From the NCBI GenBank assembly GCA_046347155.1, contig JAXMGT010000001.1:1736001-1800000 (forward strand): a stretch of DNA of 64,000 bases. Direction: 5' to 3'. Of this stretch, positions 7,897-16,081 are shown one piece after another (position 1 is the stretch's first letter; each line of letters begins with the position of its first letter). Made by a program: the position numbers and the translations under genes. Under the pieces are notes generated by a model that did not search any database, was not told the DNA's origin, and saw only the letters and a list, made by a program, of their open reading frames with translations. The DNA comes from RPQJ01 sp046347155 (GTDB lineage Bacteria; Pseudomonadota; Gammaproteobacteria; Steroidobacterales; Steroidobacteraceae).

Positions 7897-9515
7897 TGCC
7901 CGCGCTCACCTCCCGGCTCGACCCCCGCAGCGCGGCCTTCAAAGCCAATGCGGAGCGCATGGCCGCCCGACTCGAGGAGATCCGCGCGCTCGAGGCGCGG
8001 GTGGTCGCCGAGTCGGAATCGAAGCGCGCGAAGTTCGAGGAGCGCGGGCAACTGCTTCCCCGCGAGCGCGTCGCTCGGCTGCTCGACCGCGGCAGCGAGT
8101 TCCTGGAGCTGAGTCCGCTGGCCGGGCTCGGGATGCACGACGACGACGGTCGCAAGAACATCCAGGGGGGCGGCTCGATCGTCGGCATCGGCGTCGTCTC
8201 GGGGCGCCGCGTGGTCGTCTCCGCAAGCGACAGCGCCGTCAAGGGCGGCACGATCGCGCCGATGGGCCTGAAAAAGGCCCTGCGCGCCCAGGCGATCGCG
8301 GCCGAGAACAAGTTGCCGCTCGTTGCGCTCGTCGAGTCGGGCGGCGCGAACCTGATGTACCAGGCCGAGATCTTCGTCGACGGCGGGCGCAGCTTCGCGA
8401 ACCAGGCACGGATGTCGGCCGCAGGCATCCCGCAGGTCGCCGTCGTGCACGGCTCGTCGACCGCGGGCGGCGCCTACCTGCCCGGCCTGTCCGATTACGT
8501 CGTGCTGGTCCGCGACCGCTCGAGCATCTACCTCGCGGGCCCGCCACTCGTGAAGGCGGCCATCGGCGAGGACGCGACGGACGAGGCGCTCGGCGGTGCC
8601 GAACTGCACGCGACGGTGACCGGCCTCGGCGAGTACCTGGCCGAAGACGACGCCCACGCAATCGCGATCGCGCGCGAGGTGCTCGCGGCACTGCGCTGGG
8701 ACGAAGTCGCCGCGCGAGCTGCCGCGGCACCGCCCCGCTACGACCCGGCCGAACTCATGGGCATCGTCCCGGCCGACGAGCGCACGCCCTACGACGTCCG
8801 CGAGGTCATTGCGCGCATCGTCGACGACTCGGACTTCCTCGAGTTCAAGGCCGCCTATTCCGGCGACACTGTCTGCGGACACGCGCGGATCGAAGGTCAC
8901 CGCGTCGGGCTCGTCGGCAACAACGGCCCGATCCAGCCCACCGGCTCCGTGAAGGCCGCCCAGTTCATGCAGCTCTGCGACCAGACGGGCACGCCACTCG
9001 TGTTCTTGCAGAACACCACGGGCTACATGGTCGGCACCGCCGCCGAGCGCGCGGGCGCGATCAAGCACGGTTCGAAGATGATCCAGGCCGTCGCAAACGC
9101 GCGGGTCCCGAAGCTCACGGTCGTGCTCGGCGGGTCCTACGGCGCCGGCAACTATGGCATGTGCGGCCGGGGTTTCGATCCTCGCTTCATCTTCGCCTGG
9201 CCCACGGCCCGGACCGCCGTAATGGGGGGTGCCCAGGCGGCAATGGTGATGGAGATGGTGAGTCGCTCGAAGCTCAGCCGCTCCGGCGTGCCGCTCGACG
9301 AGAAGGCCGAAGCGGGCCTCAAGGCCATGGGCGACCAGCTGAAACGGCGGCTCGATGCCGAGAGCGACGTGCTCTACGGCACGGCCCGCCTGTGGGACGA
9401 CGGCATCATCGACCCGCGCGACACGCGCCGCGTGCTGGCGCTCTGCCTCGACATCACGGCCGAAGCCGAGGCACGCCTGCTGCACCCGAATACGTTCGGC
9501 GTCGCGCGCCTGTAG
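7896..9515 (+). CDS. atuC: Acyl-CoA carboxylase beta subunit (geranyl/methylcrotonyl-CoA type)
   Basis: A 539-residue carboxyltransferase with two crotonase-like halves. It transfers carboxyl from carboxybiotin to a 3-methyl-enoyl-CoA. Hallmarks include ESGGANLMYQAE (first half) and GGSYGAGNYGMCGR (second half). Its length matches geranyl-CoA and methylcrotonyl-CoA carboxylase beta subunits. ATG at 7896 overlaps the SDR stop by one base; GGAGG lies at 7881-7885. The partner biotin subunit is encoded at 11503. Gene order (SDR, beta, acyl-CoA dehydrogenase, hydratase, alpha) equals P. aeruginosa atuBCDEF, hence the symbol, but a methylcrotonyl-CoA carboxylase cannot be excluded by eye. A second carboxylase pair lies at 26706-30289. 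Confidence 0.75.
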   Translation: MPALTSRLDPRSAAFKANAERMAARLEEIRALEARVVAESESKRAKFEERGQLLPRERVARLLDRGSEFLELSPLAGLGMHDDDGRKNIQGGGSIVGIGVVSGRRVVVSASDSAVKGGTIAPMGLKKALRAQAIAAENKLPLVALVESGGANLMYQAEIFVDGGRSFANQARMSAAGIPQVAVVHGSSTAGGAYLPGLSDYVVLVRDRSSIYLAGPPLVKAAIGEDATDEALGGAELHATVTGLGEYLAEDDAHAIAIAREVLAALRWDEVAARAAAAPPRYDPAELMGIVPADERTPYDVREVIARIVDDSDFLEFKAAYSGDTVCGHARIEGHRVGLVGNNGPIQPTGSVKAAQFMQLCDQTGTPLVFLQNTTGYMVGTAAERAGAIKHGSKMIQAVANARVPKLTVVLGGSYGAGNYGMCGRGFDPRFIFAWPTARTAVMGGAQAAMVMEMVSRSKLSRSGVPLDEKAEAGLKAMGDQLKRRLDAESDVLYGTARLWDDGIIDPRDTRRVLALCLDITAEAEARLLHPNTFGVARL

Positions 9516-9551
9516 CGCGATTCCGCCCCTCGCCCGCCCCGGAGCGCCCGC

Positions 9552-10706
9552 ATGCAGTTCAACGACCAGCACCGCCAGCTCGACGACACCGTCACCCGCT
9601 TCGTCCAGAACGAGATCGACCCGTACGTCGTTGAGTGGGAGCGCGCGGAGGAATTCCCGAGCCACGAACTCTTCAAGAAGCTCGGCGACCTCGGGCTGCT
9701 CGGACTCAAGTACCCCGAGGCCTACGGCGGCATGGGACTCGACTTCAGTTACTCGATGGTGATGGCCGAGGCGATCGGTGCCGCCCAGTGCGGCGGCGTG
9801 CCGATGGCGATCGGCGTCCACACCGACATGTGCACCCCGGCGCTGGCCCGGTTCGGTACGGACGAACTGCGCCGCGAATTCCTCGCCCCGGCGATCGCCG
9901 GCGACGTCGTCGGCTGCATCGGCGTGAGCGAGCCCTCGGGTGGATCCGACGTCGCCGCGATCAAGTGCGCGGCCCGCAAGGACGGCGACGACTACGTGAT
10001 CAACGGCACGAAGATGTGGATCACGAACGGCATGAAGGCGGACTGGTGCTGCCTGCTCGCGAACACGAGCGAGGGCCCGGTCCACCGGAACAAGAGCCTG
10101 ATCATGGTCCCGCTCGACGCGAAGGGCGTCAGCCGGCAGAAGATCCACAAGATCGGCATGCACAGCTCGGACACGGCCCAGCTCTTCTTCGACGACGTTC
10201 GGGTTCCGCGCCGCAACCTGATCGGCCAGGAAGGCATGGGTTTCACGTTCCAGATGATGCAGTTCCAGGAGGAGCGGCTGTGGGGCGCGGCGAGCTCGCT
10301 GCGCAGCCTCGACAAGCTGATCGACGCGACGATCGAATACACGCGCGAACGCAAGGCCTTCGGCAAGAGCCTGCTCGACAACCAGGTGATCCACTTCCGG
10401 CTCGCGGAACTCCGGACCGAGGTCGCCGCGCTGCGCGCACTCACCTACCAGGCTGTCGAAGCCTACGTCGGCGGCAAGGACGTGACGAAGCTCGCCTCGA
10501 TGGCGAAGCTCAAGTGCGGGCGGCTGTCGCGCGAGGTCACCGACGCCTGCCTGCAGTACTGGGGCGGCATGGGCTACACGGCCGAGAACCTGGTGGCCCG
10601 CGCCTACCGCGATTCGCGACTCGTCTCGATCGGCGGCGGTGCCGACGAAGTGATGCTCGGGATCATCGCGAAGCTCGAGGGCACGCTCCCACGGGGCTCG
10701 CACTGA
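9552..10706 (+). CDS. atuD: Acyl-CoA dehydrogenase (citronellyl-CoA dehydrogenase-like)
   Basis: A 384-residue FAD-dependent acyl-CoA dehydrogenase that would introduce the 2,3 double bond. The three ACAD domains are present, with GVSEPSGGSDVAAIK and KMWITNG in the central beta domain and ERKAFGKSL in the C-terminal helical domain. The usual C-terminal YEGT-E site reads GGGADEV here, and an internal Glu (EERLWGA) may be the base, as in isovaleryl-CoA-type enzymes. Length and operon position match AtuD of P. aeruginosa, which oxidises citronellyl-CoA. It starts 36 bases after the beta subunit. Confidence 0.75.
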   Translation: MQFNDQHRQLDDTVTRFVQNEIDPYVVEWERAEEFPSHELFKKLGDLGLLGLKYPEAYGGMGLDFSYSMVMAEAIGAAQCGGVPMAIGVHTDMCTPALARFGTDELRREFLAPAIAGDVVGCIGVSEPSGGSDVAAIKCAARKDGDDYVINGTKMWITNGMKADWCCLLANTSEGPVHRNKSLIMVPLDAKGVSRQKIHKIGMHSSDTAQLFFDDVRVPRRNLIGQEGMGFTFQMMQFQEERLWGAASSLRSLDKLIDATIEYTRERKAFGKSLLDNQVIHFRLAELRTEVAALRALTYQAVEAYVGGKDVTKLASMAKLKCGRLSREVTDACLQYWGGMGYTAENLVARAYRDSRLVSIGGGADEVMLGIIAKLEGTLPRGSH

Positions 10707-10708
10707 CC

Positions 10709-11506
10709 ATGGGCGGAACGACCGCGATCGCCGTCGAGCGTTCCGGCCCGGTGTTGCGCCTGACGCTCAACCGACCCGAGGCGCGCAACGCCATGTCGCT
10801 CGCGATGGTCGCGGAACTGACATCAGCGCTTGCAGAGGCCGAGCAGGACGGCACGACGCGCGTCGTCGTGCTGCGCGGCGCCGGCGGCGGCTTCTGCGCC
10901 GGCGCGGACATCAAGGACATGGCCGCCGCACGGGGACGGCTGTCCGAGGACCCGGACGCCGTCGCGAAGGTGAATGCATCGTTCGGCGTGCTCTGCAATG
11001 CCTATGCGGCGAGTCCGCTCGCGATCGTCGCCGCGGTCCACGGAGCCGTAATGGGCGGCGGGTTCGGACTCGCCTGCGTCGCGGACGTGGTGATCGCGGC
11101 CGACGATACCGTGTTCAGGCTGCCCGAAACCTCTCTCGGCGTGCTGCCGGCACAGATCGCGCCCTATCTCGTCGAGCGGCTGGGGTATTCGGAGGCGAAG
11201 CGCCTGGCGGTCACCGGGAGCCGGATCGACGCGCGCGAGGCGCTGGCCATCCGGCTCGTACACGAAGTGTGTGCCGTCGAGGGCCTGGAGGCCGTCGTCG
11301 AACGCGTGACCCGAGACATCCTGCATTGTGCGCCGGGTGCACTGGCCGCCACGAAGGCGCTCGTGCGCAAGGCGCGCCTCACGCCCGCGGCCGATCTCAT
11401 CGACGAAGCGGCACGCGCGTTTTCGCGCGCCGCGCTCGGCCCCGAAGGCGTCGACGGCACGATGGCCTTCATCCAGAAGCGCAAGCCGGGCTGGGTGCCC
11501 CAGTGA
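10709..11506 (+). CDS. atuE: Enoyl-CoA hydratase (isohexenylglutaconyl-CoA hydratase-like)
   Basis: A 265-residue crotonase-superfamily enzyme. The oxyanion-hole segments are FCAGADIKDM and HGAVMGGGFGLA. In the atu scheme the hydratase hydrates isohexenylglutaconyl-CoA; a methylglutaconyl-CoA hydratase (LiuC type) would have the same look. ATG at 10709 lies two bases after the preceding stop. The stop overlaps the next GTG (GTGA), so it is translated together with the alpha subunit. Its place between the dehydrogenase and alpha subunit is as in atuDEF. Confidence 0.75.
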   Translation: MGGTTAIAVERSGPVLRLTLNRPEARNAMSLAMVAELTSALAEAEQDGTTRVVVLRGAGGGFCAGADIKDMAAARGRLSEDPDAVAKVNASFGVLCNAYAASPLAIVAAVHGAVMGGGFGLACVADVVIAADDTVFRLPETSLGVLPAQIAPYLVERLGYSEAKRLAVTGSRIDAREALAIRLVHEVCAVEGLEAVVERVTRDILHCAPGALAATKALVRKARLTPAADLIDEAARAFSRAALGPEGVDGTMAFIQKRKPGWVPQ

Positions 11507-13455
11507 CCTACTCGACGATCCTGATCGCGAACCGCGGCGAGATCGCGGCGCGAATCGCGCGCACGGCCCGCGACCTCGGCTACCGGACGGTGGCCGTCGC
11601 GAGCGACGCCGATGCCGCAGCCCCCCACGTGCGGGCCTGCGACTCGGCCGTCCGGATCGGCCCGCCGCCGGCCGGCGAGAGCTACCTCCGGATCGACCGA
11701 CTGATCGATGCGGCCCGCGCGAGCGGCGCCGACGCGATCCACCCTGGGTATGGCTTTCTGTCCGAGCGTGCGGATTTCGCCCGGGCGTGCGAAGACGCGG
11801 GCATCGTCTTCATCGGCCCACCCGCCGCCGCCATTGCCGCGATGGGCGACAAGGCCGGCGCCAAGCGACGAATGCTGGCGGCCGGCGTCCCTTGCGTGCC
11901 CGGCTTCCTCGGCGAGCAGCCGTCGGACGAGCAACTGACCGCGGAGGCCCGCCGTCTCGGATTGCCCCTGCTCGTGAAGGCGGTCGCGGGCGGCGGCGGC
12001 CGCGGCATGCGCCTCGTGCGCTCGTTCGAAGACCTGCCGGCCGCGCTGGCCGGTGCGCGCCGCGAGGCCGAGAGTGCATTCGGCGACGGGACGCTGATGC
12101 TGGAGCGGCTCGTCGAGCACGGACATCACGTCGAGGTCCAGGTGTTCGCCGACCGGCACGGCCACGCGATCCACCTGGGCGAGCGCGACTGTACCGCCCA
12201 GCGGCGCCGGCAGAAGGTGATCGAGGAAGCGCCGTCGCCGATCGTCGACGAGGCAATGCGAGCCCGGATGGGCGCGGATGCGGTCGCAGCCGCGCGAGCG
12301 GTCGGTTACGTCGGGGCAGGCACCGTCGAATTCATCGTGGACGCCGCACGCCACCACTATTTCCTCGAGATGAACACCCGACTCCAGGTCGAGCACCCGG
12401 TCACCGAGATGATCACCGGGCTCGACCTGGTCGAGTGGCAGCTGCGGGTCGCCGCCGGGGAACCCCTGCCCCTGCAACAGGAGGCGGTGCGTCGCTGCGG
12501 GCACGCCATCGAAGCCCGGCTCTACGCAGAGGACCCGTACGCCGGCTACACGCCCCAGACCGGCCGCGTGCTGCACTGGCGGCCGGCGCGGGCACTCCGG
12601 CCCGGCGTCCGGATCGACGCCGGGATCGCCGAAGGTGGCGAAATCGGCCCCCACTACGACCCGATGGTCGCGAAGGTCATCGCGCACGGCCGGGACCGCG
12701 ACGACGCAATCCGGAGGCTCGCGGCCGCGCTCGAGGATTCGCCGCTCGTGGGCCCCGCGAACAACGGGCGTTTCCTCCGCGACCTGCTGCACCGGCGGGA
12801 ATTCCGGGATGCGACGCTCGACACCGGCACGCTGGACCGATGGTCGTCCGACGGAGACCCGATCACAGTTCGACCCGCGGTCCACGATGCGACCTGGTGG
12901 CTGGCTGCCGCCCTGTTCGCGACCCGCAACGGAACGGGCTGGCGTCCGGCCAGTGTCGCCGCCTGGGACCTCGACCTCGCCGCCGGTGACGAACGCCGGC
13001 GGCTGAGGGTGCGCCCCCGCGCGGGCGCCGTCGACGTCACGGACGGTGCGGTGACCAGGAGGCTGGAACTGCTCGGCGCCGAGGACCGCTGGGTCCGCCA
13101 CCGGTGCGACGGCCTGGAACGACGCACGCTCGTCGTGGACACGGGCGACGCGCTGCACGTGCTCGAGGACGCCCGCGCGGTGCGACTGCACGAAGTCTCG
13201 CCCTGGCCTGCGGACGCGGCGGACACGGACCCGGGCCTCGCGCGGGCGCCGGTCGCCGGCGCTGTGGCAGCACTCAGCGTGTCTCCCGGCGACCGAGTCG
13301 AGGCCGGCGCACCACTCGTGTGCGTCGAGGCGATGAAAATGGAGATGTGGCTGCACGCACGCGCGCCGGGCACGGTGCGTCAGGTGCACGTCGAGTTGCG
13401 CCAGAGCGTCGAGGCCGGTGCCGTGCTGGTCGAAATCGACATCGACGGAGACTGA
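11503..13455 (+). CDS. atuF: Acyl-CoA carboxylase alpha subunit (biotin carboxylase + biotin carrier)
   Basis: A 650-residue biotin-dependent subunit starting at GTG in a GTGA overlap. An N-terminal biotin carboxylase (ANRGEIAARI near residue 10; ATP-grasp loop KAVAGGGGRGM near 160; MNTRLQVEHPVTE near 290) is followed by a linker domain. The C-terminal biotinyl domain carries EAMKM with Lys612 as the biotin site. It carboxylates biotin with ATP and bicarbonate and hands the group to the beta subunit at 7896. Length and order match AtuF, but MccA/LiuD is nearly identical in architecture. A paralogue is encoded at 26706. Confidence 0.8.
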   Translation: MTYSTILIANRGEIAARIARTARDLGYRTVAVASDADAAAPHVRACDSAVRIGPPPAGESYLRIDRLIDAARASGADAIHPGYGFLSERADFARACEDAGIVFIGPPAAAIAAMGDKAGAKRRMLAAGVPCVPGFLGEQPSDEQLTAEARRLGLPLLVKAVAGGGGRGMRLVRSFEDLPAALAGARREAESAFGDGTLMLERLVEHGHHVEVQVFADRHGHAIHLGERDCTAQRRRQKVIEEAPSPIVDEAMRARMGADAVAAARAVGYVGAGTVEFIVDAARHHYFLEMNTRLQVEHPVTEMITGLDLVEWQLRVAAGEPLPLQQEAVRRCGHAIEARLYAEDPYAGYTPQTGRVLHWRPARALRPGVRIDAGIAEGGEIGPHYDPMVAKVIAHGRDRDDAIRRLAAALEDSPLVGPANNGRFLRDLLHRREFRDATLDTGTLDRWSSDGDPITVRPAVHDATWWLAAALFATRNGTGWRPASVAAWDLDLAAGDERRRLRVRPRAGAVDVTDGAVTRRLELLGAEDRWVRHRCDGLERRTLVVDTGDALHVLEDARAVRLHEVSPWPADAADTDPGLARAPVAGAVAALSVSPGDRVEAGAPLVCVEAMKMEMWLHARAPGTVRQVHVELRQSVEAGAVLVEIDIDGD

Positions 13456-13457
13456 AC

Positions 13458-14324
13458 GTGGACAAGGCGATCCTGACCTGCGCGCTGACCGGCGTGCTCA
13501 CGAACCCGAAGCAGCACCCGGTCCCGGTCACCCCGGAACAGATGGCGGCCGAGGCCCGCGATGCCTGGAATGCCGGTGCGACCGTGATGCACGTGCACCT
13601 CCGCCGGCAGGAACCCGGGATGGGCCACCTGCCGAGCTGGGACCCGGACGTGGCCGAGTCCGTCGTGACCGCGATCCGCGATGCCTGTCCCGGCGTCGTG
13701 ATCAACCTGACCACCGGCGTCATCGGCAAGGACGTGTCCGGTCCGCTCGACTGCCTGCGCCGCGTCCGGCCCGAGGCCGCGGCCTGCAATGCCGGCAGCC
13801 TGAACTACCTGAAAATCAAGGACGATGGCAGCTGGGCCTGGCCGCCGATGGTGTTCGACAACCCGGTCGAAAAGGTCCAGCAGTTCCTGGCCGTCATGAA
13901 CGAACTGCACATCCACCCGGAGTTCGAGTGCTTCGACGTCGGCATCGTCCGCTCGGTCGGGATGTACCTGAAGGCCGGAATGTTCACCGGCGTACCGGAA
14001 GTGAACTTCGTGATGGGCGTCGCGAGCGGTATGCCCTGCGACGCCGACCTGCTCGCGCTGCTGCCGCGCTACGCGCCGCCCGGCGCGGTGTGGCAGGCCA
14101 CGCTGATCGGACGCAGCGAGATCTGGCCGGTGCACCAGCGCGCCGCGGAACTCGGCGGGATGCTGCGCACGGGCCTCGAGGACACGTTCTACCTGCCGGG
14201 CGCCGGGCGGGCGAGCGGGAATGGGGTGCTGATCGAGGCGCTGGCCGCCTGTGCGCGGCGGGCCGGGCGCGAGGTCGCGACGGTCGCCGAAACGCGGCAA
14301 CTGCTCGGGATCGGCGCCGCCTGA
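13458..14324 (+). CDS. DUF849 beta-keto acid cleavage enzyme (BKACE)
   Basis: A 288-residue TIM-barrel protein of the Kce/BKACE family, GTG start two bases after the alpha subunit. The metal-binding HVH (His45, His47) and the family segments INLTTG and FECFDVG are present. Characterised BKACEs condense a beta-keto acid with acetyl-CoA and release acetoacetate plus a shortened acyl-CoA; the substrate varies widely. A BKACE is not part of the described atu or liu clusters. As the last gene of this operon, it may replace a lyase step absent here (no AtuA, no HMG-CoA-lyase-type gene in this operon). This is inference from context. Confidence 0.85.
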   Translation: MDKAILTCALTGVLTNPKQHPVPVTPEQMAAEARDAWNAGATVMHVHLRRQEPGMGHLPSWDPDVAESVVTAIRDACPGVVINLTTGVIGKDVSGPLDCLRRVRPEAAACNAGSLNYLKIKDDGSWAWPPMVFDNPVEKVQQFLAVMNELHIHPEFECFDVGIVRSVGMYLKAGMFTGVPEVNFVMGVASGMPCDADLLALLPRYAPPGAVWQATLIGRSEIWPVHQRAAELGGMLRTGLEDTFYLPGAGRASGNGVLIEALAACARRAGREVATVAETRQLLGIGAA

Positions 14325-14334
14325 GCGGCCACGA

Positions 14335-16017
14335 TCACTGCCAGACGACGGTCTGGCGCGAGGACACCCAACGCTCGTAGTGATCGCCGTAGACGGCCTC
14401 GATCCGGTTGCGCTTGACCTTGAGCGTGGGCGTCACGAGGTCATTGTCCACGGTCCACGCATCGCGCACGACGACGACGCAGTCGAGCTGCTCGTGCGGG
14501 TCGAGCGTCGCATTGATCGACTCGACGTGGGCTGCGAGCGACTGCTCGAGGCGGGTGCGCTCGACCGGGTCGACCGCACGACCCACCGTCTCGGCGTTCA
14601 GCATCAGCAGCGCGAGCGGTTGGCCGAGGTTCGCACCGGTGACGCAGCAGGCCTCGACGGCGACGTGCGTGACGAGCCGATCCTCGATCGGCGCAGGGGC
14701 CACGTACTTGCCCTTGCCGGTCTTGAACAGGTCCTTCACGCGGCCGACGATCCGGAGGTTCCCCTCTGCGTCGATCTCGCCCTTGTCACCGGTCTTGAGC
14801 CAGCCGTCGTCGGTCATCGCCTCGCGCGTCTGCTCGGGGTTCCGGAAATAGCCGAGCATGACGCCCGGGCTCCTGACCTGCACCTCGCGGGTCTCCGGAT
14901 CGAGACGGCACTGGATGCCATCGTAGGTCGGGCCGACCGTGCCCGGGCGCGGCCGGTCGGGCAGCGTCGCGTGTGAAACGCCGCAGTTCTCGGTCATGCC
15001 GTAGACCTCGGAGAGCCGCAGCCCGAGCCGCCGGTACCAGCGCAGCAGGTCGGGCGGCATCGGCGCCGCGCCACCACCGGCGAACTGGCAATCCTGCAGG
15101 CCGAGGCCGGTCAGCACCTTCCGGGCGACGACACGACGCACGATCGGGATCGAGAGCAGCCGGTCGAGCTTCTTCTCCGGCATCTTCGCCAGTACGCCTT
15201 GCCGGAACTTCACCCAGAGGCGGGGGACCGAGAAGAAGATCGTCGGGCGCGCCCGCCGCATGTCGGCCGCGAACGTCTCGAGCGACTCGTTGAAGAACAC
15301 GTGCAGCCCGAGCGCGAGCATCCCGTGCTCGACGATCGTGCGCTCCGCCACGTGGGCGAGCGGCAGGTAGCTGAGCACGCGACCGTTTTCGTGCGGCCCG
15401 ATCCGCTTCAGCACGGTGCTGTACGACCATGCGAACGTCGCGAAGCTGTGCATCACGCCCTTCGGGACGCCGGTGGTGCCCGAGGTGTAGATGATCGTCG
15501 CGAGTTCGTCGCCGTCGCGCACCGGATGACCCTCGAGCGGCGGCGTCGCGGCGACGATCGAGTCCCAGTCCGGCGCCCCGAACACGGGCGACAGTGGCAG
15601 CCGGACGATCGGCAGCCCCTCGGGCACACCCGGTCGCATGTCGTCCCAGCCGTCGAGCTTGCCGACGAACAGCAGGCGCGCCTCGCTGTGCGTCAGGATC
15701 TGCCGGATCGTGGTCGGAGCGAGCGTCGGGTACAGCGGCACGGAGACGTATCCGGCCATCCAGATCGCGAAGTCCGCCATCAGCCAGTGGGCCGTGTTCT
15801 TCGCGAGCAGCGCGATCCGCGACCCCGGCTCGAAACCGAGCCCCTGCAGGTGCGCAGCCATCCGGCGGGACTCGTCCATCAGCTGGCGCCAGGTCCACTC
15901 CCTGAGGACACCGCCGCCCATCGGCTGGGTCAGCGCGATACGGTCGGGCGTGGCGCGCTCCCAGTGGTAGAGGCGCTGGAGCGCGAGCAGGTCGGGCGAC
16001 ACGGGGGTTCGGGTCAT
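14335..16017 (-). CDS. AMP-forming long-chain acyl-CoA synthetase (AtuH-like)
   Basis: A 560-residue ANL-superfamily ligase that activates a carboxylic acid to its CoA thioester with ATP. The P-loop YTSGTTGVPKG lies at 177-187, with YGMTENCG and the hinge GRVKDLFKTGKGKYVAP further on; the last is the bubblegum/long-chain type. ATG at 16017 fits the start of the recognisable domain. It converges on the acyl-CoA operon with a 10-base gap, so it is not in that operon, but it could supply it with acyl-CoA, like AtuH in Pseudomonas. Substrate unproven. Confidence 0.85.
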   Translation of the reverse strand: MTRTPVSPDLLALQRLYHWERATPDRIALTQPMGGGVLREWTWRQLMDESRRMAAHLQGLGFEPGSRIALLAKNTAHWLMADFAIWMAGYVSVPLYPTLAPTTIRQILTHSEARLLFVGKLDGWDDMRPGVPEGLPIVRLPLSPVFGAPDWDSIVAATPPLEGHPVRDGDELATIIYTSGTTGVPKGVMHSFATFAWSYSTVLKRIGPHENGRVLSYLPLAHVAERTIVEHGMLALGLHVFFNESLETFAADMRRARPTIFFSVPRLWVKFRQGVLAKMPEKKLDRLLSIPIVRRVVARKVLTGLGLQDCQFAGGGAAPMPPDLLRWYRRLGLRLSEVYGMTENCGVSHATLPDRPRPGTVGPTYDGIQCRLDPETREVQVRSPGVMLGYFRNPEQTREAMTDDGWLKTGDKGEIDAEGNLRIVGRVKDLFKTGKGKYVAPAPIEDRLVTHVAVEACCVTGANLGQPLALLMLNAETVGRAVDPVERTRLEQSLAAHVESINATLDPHEQLDCVVVVRDAWTVDNDLVTPTLKVKRNRIEAVYGDHYERWVSSRQTVVWQ

Positions 16018-16081
16018 GGGCCTCGGTTCCGTGGTCGGTCTTCGTAGCGCTTTCCTACGTGGCCGCGGGGCCAGCGTCAAG

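Noticed and set aside
7851..10703. A 950-codon open frame on the minus strand opposite the carboxylase beta and dehydrogenase genes
   Set aside because: It is an antisense shadow made possible by high G+C third positions; its translation has no domain and the plus-strand genes are clear family members with overlapping starts.
11164..13389. A 741-codon minus-strand frame opposite the atuF-like gene
   Set aside because: It mirrors the conserved biotin carboxylase; composition is typical of an antisense shadow and no start signal is seen.
14340..14357. Small hairpin GCCAGAC/GTCTGGC at the convergent end of the terpene-type operon
   Set aside because: A 7-bp stem inside the synthetase coding end without a T tract on either strand; not enough for a terminator call.
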